From positions 1-64,000 of the forward strand of contig JAVETN010000006.1 in assembly GCA_034006035.1 (NCBI GenBank): a stretch of 64,000 bases of DNA, given 5' to 3'. A program made the translations under genes and the position numbers. Below are positions 8,820-17,075 of this stretch, one piece after another (the stretch's first letter is position 1; each line of letters opens with the position of its first letter). The stretch comes from Desulforegulaceae bacterium (lineage in GTDB: Bacteria > Desulfobacterota > Desulfobacteria > Desulfobacterales > JACKCP01). Under the pieces are notes generated by a model, which saw only the letters and a list, made by a program, of their open reading frames with translations, was not told the origin of the DNA and did not search any database.

Positions 8820-10154
8820 TTAACTTACAAGTGATGAAAATTTATCTTCAAGAACAGAAAGCTTTGAATATGCAGGATTAACTTCCTTAAGTTTTGCCAT
8901 TGCTCTTATTGCCTTGTCTGAATTTTTAAGCTTAAAGTGACATACTGCCTGAAGATAGATTGACTCAGCATTATTGTTATTCCAGGTCTTTTTTGAAAAG
9001 TTGTGTGCATCTATTGCAAATTCCAGTGCTTTTGAAAAATCACCTCGAAGATATCTTATTCTTGAAAGCTTTATCAAAGTTTTATGTCTTGATCTCATAT
9101 CTGATTCAATTTTGTCAGTTAAAAGCTCTTCAGCCTGATCAAACTTTCCAAGAGAAGATAAGATATCTGCTTTTGTCCATCTGCAATAAGGCTTCATATA
9201 ATTTGAATTTAAAAGATTTATTGTTTTAAGTCCTTTTTCAGCCTTATCAGAAAAAAAGTAAGTTCTTGCCAGAAGCTCAACTATATAATCTTGTTTTTTT
9301 TCAGAATATTCCATTGCAAGCTCAAGGCTTTTAATAGCTTTTTGATAATCTGAAATTGCAAAATAAATTTTCCCAAGGGCAAAGAATTTGTTTTGAGGTA
9401 AAAGATAATTTGTTTCATTATCGTATTCAATACACTTATTGAGATACAAAAGAGGCTGATTTGTTTTGCCTGATTTTAAAAGAACAGAAGCTAATTGATA
9501 AAGAGCTTTTATATAGTTTTTCTTTTCCTGATGTCTTTTTTCTTTTTCTTCATCTAAAAGATTTTCCCAGTTTTTTACAGCCGAAAAAAAATAGTTAATC
9601 GCTTTATCAGGTTTTCCTTCAAATTCTTTTACAAGCATTCCCATGCGGTAGAAATTTGTAATTGTGTCGGGTTTAATTGCTATTGCAGCCTGAAAATGTT
9701 TTTTTGCAAGTTCAATTCTTTCTTTTTTATGATTCCCCCTTAAAAAAACATCTTTGTTTTTTGCACTGTAAAGTGAATTGTATGCTGTATAAGCAAGATT
9801 ATGATGAAAGATAAATCTGTCAGGCTGTGAATTTAATGCTGTTTTAAGCTCAATGATTGCTTCATCAAACCTATTGAGTTGATTAAGAGCAAATGAAATT
9901 TTAGATCTTAAATCTGCTTCAAACTCTGTATTTGCAAATTCAGGAAGTTTTTCATTTAAAGGATGGAAAAGTTCAATTATTTCAATCCATTTATTGTTGA
10001 ATGAAAGTTCTGAAATTTGTCCTGAAATTCTTATTGAAGAATCTTTTAAACTTGACTGACTGATTTTTAAATCACTTAGTTTTACAAATTCATCTTCAAA
10101 AATTTCATTTGCAGGACTTAGAGATTCTGCTTTTTTGACAATTTTTGCACCCAT
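8820..10154 (-). CDS. TPR-repeat protein of the adaptation operon
   Basis: 444-residue protein made almost entirely of TPR helices (for example ALNQLNRFDEAIIELKTAL, YFAISDYQKAIKSLELAM, YLRGDFSKALEFAIDA). No catalytic domain, signal peptide or membrane segment is visible. A strong ribosome-binding site (AGGAGG) precedes the ATG. Its stop is 10 nt before the primase-polymerase gene, whose N terminus also carries TPR-like helices, so the two may interact. A scaffolding role in spacer acquisition is inference; the fold call is secure. Confidence 0.8.
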   Translation of the reverse strand: MGAKIVKKAESLSPANEIFEDEFVKLSDLKISQSSLKDSSIRISGQISELSFNNKWIEIIELFHPLNEKLPEFANTEFEADLRSKISFALNQLNRFDEAIIELKTALNSQPDRFIFHHNLAYTAYNSLYSAKNKDVFLRGNHKKERIELAKKHFQAAIAIKPDTITNFYRMGMLVKEFEGKPDKAINYFFSAVKNWENLLDEEKEKRHQEKKNYIKALYQLASVLLKSGKTNQPLLYLNKCIEYDNETNYLLPQNKFFALGKIYFAISDYQKAIKSLELAMEYSEKKQDYIVELLARTYFFSDKAEKGLKTINLLNSNYMKPYCRWTKADILSSLGKFDQAEELLTDKIESDMRSRHKTLIKLSRIRYLRGDFSKALEFAIDAHNFSKKTWNNNNAESIYLQAVCHFKLKNSDKAIRAMAKLKEVNPAYSKLSVLEDKFSSLVS

Positions 10155-10250
10155 TTTAAACCTCCTGATTTTATTGTTTTTCTAATCTTAAAAACGGCGG
10201 TAAAAAAATGGATTTCAAAAATTAATGGAATTATTTTAAAAAAATAGATT

Positions 10251-10835
10251 TTATAACTTTAAAGCAAGACTTGACCAAAGTTCCATGTTCAGAGTTTTTA
10301 ACTCTGAAGTTTTAAAAAACTGAAAAGAATTCAGCTCTTCGCCTGGAATAAAACTTTTTATATCATCTGAAATTATTTTATAAACAATTCCCAAATGAAC
10401 TTTACCCACTTCAGTTACTTCTTCATTGATAATTCCGCAAAAAGAAATAGAATATTTTTTTGGTAGGCCTGTGATTTCCTCGGACAATTCTCTTTGCATT
10501 CCATTTTTGATTGTACTAAAAACTGACTTTGATTTGTCATTGGTATTTACATGTCCTCCAACTCCAGAGGACCATAAATCAGCAAGTCTTTTTTCGCTTC
10601 CTTTTCTTTTATAAATACCTGTAAGCGTTTTTTTAGAGTTCTGAATTAAAATATAGGGAATTATCTGTTTTAGATTAAAATTTTCTTCAGCCTTGCTTCT
10701 AGTTTCATATAAAACTTCAAAAGAATTTATTTTATTTTTAAATTCATCCTCCAGAATACTCAGGCTTAGATAATTTTTAATCCATTCCTTTGGAAGATTC
10801 TTTCTTTTTATGCACAACACTTTTTCACTATTCAT
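10251..10835 (-). CDS. Nudix hydrolase coupled to Cad1
   Basis: 194-residue Nudix-fold protein. The Nudix segment is GVGGHVN ... KNGMQRELSEEITG; the metal-binding RE..EE core is present, with a somewhat long spacing between GG and RE and one extra residue before the last glycine. I choose the ATG with AAGGTGA six bases upstream; this overlaps the cad1 stop by 8 nt, so translation is coupled. Nudix enzymes cleave nucleoside diphosphates linked to another group. Being tied to an enzyme family that converts ATP to ITP, it could act on inosine nucleotides, on cyclic or linear oligoadenylates, or limit toxicity; the substrate is not readable from sequence. Confidence 0.85.
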   Translation of the reverse strand: MNSEKVLCIKRKNLPKEWIKNYLSLSILEDEFKNKINSFEVLYETRSKAEENFNLKQIIPYILIQNSKKTLTGIYKRKGSEKRLADLWSSGVGGHVNTNDKSKSVFSTIKNGMQRELSEEITGLPKKYSISFCGIINEEVTEVGKVHLGIVYKIISDDIKSFIPGEELNSFQFFKTSELKTLNMELWSSLALKL

Positions 10836-12960
10836 TGAAATCACCTTTTAATATTAAATCTAAAATTTCATTTTCTGCATTTTTAATAAGTTTTGTTTTT
10901 GTTTGTCTATCAGCAAAGGCAGATTTAAAACCATTTCTTATTAGTATAAAAATTTCCCAAAGTGAAAGCCCGTTTTCTGTCATTTTTGCAGCTTTTAAAA
11001 ATTCATTTGTAAAATCAGTTTTAGAAATACCAGGATTGTCAGTGTTTATAGTTACTTTAAGACCTTTATCTAGATAAAATTTAAGGGGATAATCAGAATG
11101 ATTTTTTGTTTCATCCATTAAAAAATCTCTATAACCAACTATTTGAAAATTACTGGAAGGGCACATTTCAAGAGCAGTTCCAGAATTTAAAAATTTTTCC
11201 ATAAGAGAGCTATTGTCTTTTAAGGTAAGTCCATGTCCAATTCTTTCTGCACTTAAATGATATACTGCTTCCCAGATATTTTCTGCAGGCATGTTTTCAC
11301 CGGCATGAATTGTAAAATGCATACATTTTTCCATTAAAGGTAAAAAAGCTTCCCTTATTTCTGAAGGTTTTTTTGCTTTTTCATTTCCTGCCAAATCAAA
11401 GCCTTTTAAAATTGTATTTTCATCAGTTTCAGCAATACTTTTTGCAAGCTCGACATGGCTGTAAATTGTGCTCATTTTTCCGTGACGGCTTCCAATAAAA
11501 ATAATTCCTGCTTCAATGTTTTTTAATTTATTTAATTCATTTTCTATTGTTTTATATACCAAAAGAGGACTCATTCCTCCTCTGGTATAATTGTGGGGTG
11601 AACATCTTAATTCCAAATATTTTATATTATGAAAATTTGCTTTTCTTTTTAAAATTTCACAGGTTTTTTGTAATGTTTTTTCATGTTGCAAAAGCCCTGA
11701 ACCCTGCAAATCTCCAATTTTTTCATAAGGAGAAAAACCTTTTCCACAGAAATTGCTTTCGTATTTTAGATCAGAATAAATAAAATCTTCCAAAAGCTCA
11801 GGATGATCTTTAAAAAGAAGAATAAAATTTGCAGTTATAAAAGGTTCAGGAATATTGTTTAAAGCTGTTCTTATTTTTTTGGGAATATAGGTTTTTCTTA
11901 ACTTAACAATTTCTTTTGATTTTATAAGCTTTTTTGCTTTTTCAAAAAAGGAGTCCAGAACTTTTTTGTAAAAAAGAAGTTCTGTTTCTAATTCTTTTGC
12001 AATTTCAATAAGTTCAAAAGCATCTGCAACACCTCCTAAGTGACAGTGAAGTTCTGTTTTAGGAAGTTTTTTTAAAAGATTATAATCTTTTTTTAAATTC
12101 TTTTTATTAATTCCAATTTTATAATTTTTCAAAAAACCTATAAGTTCAGGAGGCAAGGTATAAAGTGCAAGAAAGTTTGTTTGATTTTCTCCCTGAATAA
12201 GCTTTGAACTATAATTAAAAACAAGATTGGTTGCATTTTTCTTTCTTTTTTCAATTTCATCAATTAAATAATTTTTATCATCAAATTCTACAAAAACAGG
12301 ATCTGAATTTTCTGGATATTTTATAAAAAAATCTTTGGATTTTATTATAGGGTCTATTTCTAAAAGTATGTTTTTTTGGTATTGGCCTGTAATTACAGGA
12401 GTGAAAGCATTGGAAAAAGGCTTAACCAGAGGTGAAAGAAAAAAATCTGTGTTTTTATCTTTTAAACTTTTAGCAATTTCAAAATTATCAAGAATATGAA
12501 TCATTGCTTTGCATCCAAAAAAAGATGCTGAATTCTGCAAATCAGAACTCATGGTTTTTCTTCCTCCTGTAAGAGAAAGAAAAAGACTTTTGTCTTTTGT
12601 TTTTTCATAGGCAAGAAGGGTGATTCTGTGAATTGTTTCTGCCATTTGTCTGAATTCATATTCTGAAGTCAGATCATCGGCATTTTTTACAAGCCAGATT
12701 TTAAGTCCAGGCTTATTTTTACTTAATTTATCATACCACTCAACAATTGTTTTTAATGAATTAAGAGTTTTTTGCCCACCTGTACCAACCATCCAGATTT
12801 CATTGATGTTTTTTATATTATGTTTTTTTCTTTTTTCTTCAATTTCTAAAATATCTTTATGATTTTTATAAAGATTTATTGTTTCAGGGTTTGTAAAGCC
12901 TATGATTTCAGGGATTATCTGCCATGAAATTCCAAAAGTTGTTAGTAAAATATTTGTCAT
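10828..12960 (-). CDS. cad1: Cad1: CARF domain fused to adenosine deaminase, type III CRISPR effector
   Basis: 710-residue fusion. Residues 1-200 form a CARF domain of the Csm6/NE0113 type: start NILLTTFGISWQ and the ligand-loop motif SLTGGRKTMS (129-138). Residues 298-700 are an adenosine-deaminase domain with all metal and catalytic positions: HCH (His305, His307), HAGE (His552, Glu555), GHG (575-577) and TDNP (Asp641). In the characterised Cad1 family, cyclic oligoadenylate binding switches on deamination of ATP to ITP, which arrests growth of the infected cell. It is the first cas gene downstream of the array and overlaps the Nudix gene. The family assignment is firm; the preferred ring size of the activator cannot be read. 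Confidence 0.9.
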   Translation of the reverse strand: MTNILLTTFGISWQIIPEIIGFTNPETINLYKNHKDILEIEEKRKKHNIKNINEIWMVGTGGQKTLNSLKTIVEWYDKLSKNKPGLKIWLVKNADDLTSEYEFRQMAETIHRITLLAYEKTKDKSLFLSLTGGRKTMSSDLQNSASFFGCKAMIHILDNFEIAKSLKDKNTDFFLSPLVKPFSNAFTPVITGQYQKNILLEIDPIIKSKDFFIKYPENSDPVFVEFDDKNYLIDEIEKRKKNATNLVFNYSSKLIQGENQTNFLALYTLPPELIGFLKNYKIGINKKNLKKDYNLLKKLPKTELHCHLGGVADAFELIEIAKELETELLFYKKVLDSFFEKAKKLIKSKEIVKLRKTYIPKKIRTALNNIPEPFITANFILLFKDHPELLEDFIYSDLKYESNFCGKGFSPYEKIGDLQGSGLLQHEKTLQKTCEILKRKANFHNIKYLELRCSPHNYTRGGMSPLLVYKTIENELNKLKNIEAGIIFIGSRHGKMSTIYSHVELAKSIAETDENTILKGFDLAGNEKAKKPSEIREAFLPLMEKCMHFTIHAGENMPAENIWEAVYHLSAERIGHGLTLKDNSSLMEKFLNSGTALEMCPSSNFQIVGYRDFLMDETKNHSDYPLKFYLDKGLKVTINTDNPGISKTDFTNEFLKAAKMTENGLSLWEIFILIRNGFKSAFADRQTKTKLIKNAENEILDLILKGDFNE

Positions 12961-12987
12961 TTTTAAATTCCGAAATTAAGATTTACT

Positions 12988-13012
12988 TGCTCCAAAAAAA
13001 TTCTTTGGAGCA
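12988..13012. terminator. 9-bp hairpin upstream of cad1
   Basis: TGCTCCAAA and TTTGGAGCA form a perfect 9-bp stem with a 7-nt loop, 28 bp upstream of the cad1 start. On the minus strand it could end array transcription or act as an attenuator in the cad1 leader; no long T-run follows on that strand, so termination is uncertain. Confidence 0.5.
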
Positions 13013-13024
13013 GTATCTTATTTT

Positions 13025-13143
13025 TTAATCGGAAAAATCAAGTCCATCAAGTTCAAAGTTTAAAATTTTCTCTTTGTTTTTTTCAAAAAATCTTTTCATT
13101 CTTTCTCTTCTTTTCCGCAAAAATCGTCCCAAATTTCTACCAT
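13025..13143 (-). other. Two overlapping micro-ORFs between array and cad1
   Basis: On the minus strand a 15-codon frame (13143-13096) starts with ATG eight or nine bases after AAGGA and ends in a TGA that overlaps the ATG of a second 24-codon frame (13099-13025, MKRFFEKNKEK...LDGLDFSD). The ATGA overlap and the SD sequence look like coupled translation. Alternatively the two are one frameshifted small protein: the second frame stays open upstream with a very basic stretch. They may equally be chance ORFs in the array trailer. Confidence 0.3.
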
Positions 13144-13291
13144 AGTGTTTTTCCTTTTTATAAATTATATTTTTTGTCTTCAAAAATTAACTACGGCATT
13201 GATATTTTAGATTTCAAAAAAACATTTGACTAAGAAAATTCAGTATTTTTCAAATGAAAATAAAAAAACAAATTCCAGGAACAAATCTTCA

Positions 13292-14634
13292 GTCTTTTTA
13301 ATCCTCTCGAAGCGAGGCTAATTTCTGACCTGAAGTAAAACCTGAAGTAAAAACAAAGTTACGCAAAGTCTTAATCCTCTCGAAGCGAGGCTAATTTCTG
13401 ACCCTCGTTGGCAGAAGGTAGTGCAGAGTGTTTTCTCAGAGTCTTAATCCTCTCGAAGCGAGGCTAATTTCTGACTCGCCTCATTGGCAGAAGGCCACTC
13501 TGAGGTCTACCGTCTTAATCCTCTCGAAGCGAGGCTAATTTCTGACTTAAATGAAGCTGAGGCAACTCCTCTTGAGGCAAGAAAGTCTTAATCCTCTCGA
13601 AGCGAGGCTAATTTCTGACTACACCTACGAAATCCAGGAGTGTAAGGGTGTTAGAATGTCTTAATCCTCTCGAAGCGAGGCTAATTTCTGACTAAGCTCG
13701 CCGAGAAATTAATGTCAGTGGAAGGCAAGGTCTTAATCCTCTCGAAGCGAGGCTAATTTCTGACGCTGAAATGCGTGTTTGCACGTGTGAAGTGACAAAA
13801 AGTCTTAATCCTCTCGAAGCGAGGCTAATTTCTGACCTCTCGGAGATTTACACCTCTACAAGCTGCCAACCAGTTCGGGTCTTAATCCTCTCGAAGCGAG
13901 GCTAATTTCTGACCAGTCTGCTCCCTAATCAAGAAGAAATTCTTAACTCCGTCTTAATCCTCTCGAAGCGAGGCTAATTTCTGACTTAATGTCAGTGGAA
14001 GGCAAGAAGCTTCCAGCTGACGTGTCTTAATCCTCTCGAAGCGAGGCTAATTTCTGACACTTGTTGAAGCTAAACCTATGGCTATCGAGACTGTAGTCTT
14101 AATCCTCTCGAAGCGAGGCTAATTTCTGACAGAAGCTATGTGGGTAGATACTAACGATAAAGGAGCTGTCTTAATCCTCTCGAAGCGAGGCTAATTTCTG
14201 ACTATACTGGACAAAAAATAGAAAAAATATTCAATAAAGTCTTAATCCTCTCGAAGCGAGGCTAATTTCTGACTCAATCCTTGTTGCATTAAACCTTGAA
14301 AAGGTTGAAAAGTCTTAATCCTCTCGAAGCGAGGCTAATTTCTGACTTAATGGCTGGAAGGAGCAAAAGATTTAAAGATGAAGTCTTAATCCTCTCGAAG
14401 CGAGGCTAATTTCTGACAAAAAATCGAATTAAAAAACAAACATTTTAACAACTCAGTCTTAATCCTCTCGAAGCGAGGCTAATTTCTGACAAAAAAAAGA
14501 TTACAAAATCAGAAAAACGAGAATTGTCTTAATCCTCTCGAAGCGAGGCTAATTTCTGACTACGAAAGACCTGCCTGTAGCTATAGCTGATGTATCCTAG
14601 TCTTAATCCTCTCGAAGCGAGGCTAATTTCTGAC
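13292..14634 (-). CRISPR. CRISPR array, 19 repeats of 35 bp and 18 spacers
   Basis: Repeats start GTCTTAATCC and end TTTCTGAC on the plus strand, with an internal CTCG-AAG-CGAG hairpin. Eighteen copies appear identical. The leftmost (13292-13329) is 38 bp because three extra T residues follow GTCTT. Spacers are 35-42 bp, most 36-38 (the longest, 42 bp, is at 13837-13878). On the minus strand each repeat ends ATTAAGAC, a typical type III 5' crRNA tag, so I read transcription as leftward, with the leader on the right and the degenerate repeat at the old end. Spacer order from the left is S1 (13330-13367) to S18 (14561-14599). Confidence 0.98.
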
Positions 14635-14957
14635 TCCTGCCTTTTGTATAGCTTTATTCATGCGGGTTTTCAAGGCCAAAATGAGACATCCCCTCAAATT
14701 TTAGCCTCCGTGTAGTTTTTACCCACCTTGAATTTCTCATAAAATCAGTTAAGGTGCTGAAATAATTAAACAAAGATTACTCCTCTGTGGATTTTGGTTG
14801 CTGTGTAAGCTAATGTATTGATTTTATTGTATATATCGAATTTAAGACCAAAATAATTTTAACATCCAAAATCCACCTCATATCTTTTTATATAACCACT
14901 TGAAATTAAAGACTTTTATTTGAGAGATTTTCAATATTCAATTGTCACAGAGCAAAA
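14635..14957 (-). promoter_or_regulatory. CRISPR leader region
   Basis: 323 bp of non-coding sequence between the newest repeat and the 3' end of the Lon-like gene. Orientation of the repeat (ATTAAGAC tag on the minus strand) and the degenerate repeat at the far end place the leader and array promoter here. I see no further gene; an exact promoter could not be assigned with confidence. Confidence 0.7.
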
Positions 14958-17075
14958 TTACCTATAGGAAAAAGGAAAAAATTTTTCTTTATCTTCCCTT
15001 ATATTTTTTAAAATTTCAATTGTTTTTTTCTTTGTAAATAAAATGGAAAAATGGGAATGGGAAAGTTTTAAAGCTGATTTTTTTATTGTTTCAAAAACTT
15101 CATCAGCCCATGAATTTAAATCTTCTAAAAGAACTAATTCAGATAAAGGAAGCAAGGCCATTACTCTAATTGAATCGCCGTTTACTTCGTCCAGACAGAT
15201 TTTAAGACTTTTTTTTAACAGGTTTTTTGAATCATCTGATTTTTCAAGCATTAGACCAATTAGCCCCAGATTAAAAAACCAGAGCTGGGAAGGATGATAT
15301 TTGTTTATATTTTCAGGATGGGAGTTTTTATATTTATCAAAATAGAATTTTTGGTATTGAATAGAATTTTTGATATCAATATTTTTGTTTCTTGAAAGAA
15401 AGCTTGCACACAAAAAATGTCCCCATTGGTCAAATTCTTTATTTACAGCTTCTGAAATACTGGAAGAATTGGAATATTTTAAAAAGTATTTCTCAGCCTG
15501 ATTAAAATCCCCAGCATCAAGATAGGCAAAGCAAAGATAATTGAATTGTCTTTTTATATCATCCCTGAACTTTGAATTTTTAAGATTGGTTTCTCCTCCA
15601 AAATATTTTATTGCTTTTAAGGCAAATTCTTTTGTTTTATGAATATAATCTTTTCCGCAAAATCCATAGTTTTGTGCAATTGTTCCGCATAAAGCTGCAA
15701 TTGTATCATCTGCTGCTTCAGGGATAAACTCACATTCCTCATGAAATCTTTTTTCCAGGATGTTTAAAAAATTCTTTATTGTAATCGGAATTTCTGGGTT
15801 GAAAATATATTTATCATGATTTGAATTTACAAGGCAGTGGTTGGTAAACCAGATAAAAGCATTTCTTCCTTTTCTTGTTTTCACAGCATTATTAATAAAT
15901 TTTTTAGAAATTTCTATCCATTTGTTTTCCTGGGAAGGAATTCCTTTTCTTGAAAAAACAAGGGAAGCAGAAGAAGAAAACAAAAAAAGTAAATCAAAAA
16001 AAGGTGATTTTGAAAAAATTTTAAAATTGTTTTCAATTAAAGAAATTATTAATAATGCTTTTTCAAGGTCAGTGTTTGAACTTTTAATAAAATTTTTAAT
16101 AAAACCTGAAAAAAGAGTTTCATTAAAAACTATATTTTCAACCAGGGATGTTTCTTCTGTTTTTTTTAAAACAGCTTTTAAAATATTTACAGGAACTGAA
16201 TAAAGATAGGATGACAAAGCTTCAGCCGGAAATAAAATAAATTTAAAATATTCTTTTAAAAATCCTTTTTGAGAAGCCAAGGCCAGAGTTTTTTTAGCTT
16301 CTTTTATATCTGTGGAAGGAAGGGTTTTTAAATCTTTAGAAAGATTTTTATTTTCATAATAATTAATTGAAGGAACTATAAAAAACTTAAAGTTTTTATT
16401 TAAAATAAATTCCTTTTTTTTATTTAAATCCATTGTGTTTTGAGTTTTGCCTTCATCATCCAATACAGATGAAAAAATCAAATCATTTGGGTATAATTTG
16501 TTGTTTTCAATGGAAAAAAATCCTAGATAAAAAGATAAAGAAGCTGATTTGCCACCTAACTCAAGATTGGAATTGTATTTCAAACCTTCTATAAAAAAAG
16601 ATTTTTTTGAATTTAAAAGTTTAAATGAATTTAAAACTGAATCTTTAAATTCCTTACTGCTATTATTTTTTATAAAATCTCCAAATATTATGTTTTTTTC
16701 TGATTCTATTTCAGAAATAAAAAAATAAATTAAATCAATTTGATTTTCATTTAAAAAAACACAGGGAATAAAAGTGTTTTTATCTAAAAACTTGAAATTA
16801 AATGAAAAAGTATTGCAAAAATAAATATTTGCAAACTCAAATGATTTAAGTTTATTTGTGTTTAATGATTCAAATAAAATATGATTTATAAAAAGGATGG
16901 TAAGATTTTTATCAAACTCTAATTTTTTTATATATTTTTTAAAAATTTCTTCATTGAAATCTAGATCAATGATTTTGAAAAAAGGATCTTCAAGAAAATT
17001 GATAAGAGTAGTTGCTCTTGATCTTGATTTAAGACAAAAATCTATTTTTTTAAGATTTAAATTATCTCTTATCAA
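14958..17075 (-). CDS. Lon-like (S16) peptidase-domain protein with TPR-like helices
   Basis: 705-residue protein that I do not recognise as a whole. Residues about 160-237 resemble the proteolytic domain of Lon, especially the LonB type: LELGGKSASLSFYLGF aligns with the GDSAS active-site strand (candidate nucleophile Ser177), LYPNDLIFSSVLDDEGKTQ with the DVAMTGE..RG segment, and DLNKKKEFIL..KFFIVP with the catalytic-lysine helix (Lys219-221). The motif aspartate is replaced by Lys176. Residues 1-150 are unassigned. Residues 270-700 are helical with TPR-like units (YLDAGDFNQAEKYFLKYSN). There is no AAA domain and no CARF or SAVED domain that I can identify. The start is TTG, overlapping the anti-sigma stop (TTGA). 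Context suggests it cleaves the adjacent anti-sigma-like protein. Confidence 0.6.
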   Translation of the reverse strand: MIRDNLNLKKIDFCLKSRSRATTLINFLEDPFFKIIDLDFNEEIFKKYIKKLEFDKNLTILFINHILFESLNTNKLKSFEFANIYFCNTFSFNFKFLDKNTFIPCVFLNENQIDLIYFFISEIESEKNIIFGDFIKNNSSKEFKDSVLNSFKLLNSKKSFFIEGLKYNSNLELGGKSASLSFYLGFFSIENNKLYPNDLIFSSVLDDEGKTQNTMDLNKKKEFILNKNFKFFIVPSINYYENKNLSKDLKTLPSTDIKEAKKTLALASQKGFLKEYFKFILFPAEALSSYLYSVPVNILKAVLKKTEETSLVENIVFNETLFSGFIKNFIKSSNTDLEKALLIISLIENNFKIFSKSPFFDLLFLFSSSASLVFSRKGIPSQENKWIEISKKFINNAVKTRKGRNAFIWFTNHCLVNSNHDKYIFNPEIPITIKNFLNILEKRFHEECEFIPEAADDTIAALCGTIAQNYGFCGKDYIHKTKEFALKAIKYFGGETNLKNSKFRDDIKRQFNYLCFAYLDAGDFNQAEKYFLKYSNSSSISEAVNKEFDQWGHFLCASFLSRNKNIDIKNSIQYQKFYFDKYKNSHPENINKYHPSQLWFFNLGLIGLMLEKSDDSKNLLKKSLKICLDEVNGDSIRVMALLPLSELVLLEDLNSWADEVFETIKKSALKLSHSHFSILFTKKKTIEILKNIREDKEKFFPFSYR

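Noticed and set aside
13330-14599. Self-targeting spacers within this window
   Set aside because: By eye no spacer matched any gene in the window over a meaningful length; a computed search of the whole genome would be needed.
15043-16203. Plus-strand ORFs of 84 and 120 codons inside the Lon-like gene
   Set aside because: They lie antisense within a long coding frame of low complexity and have no SD or recognisable motifs.
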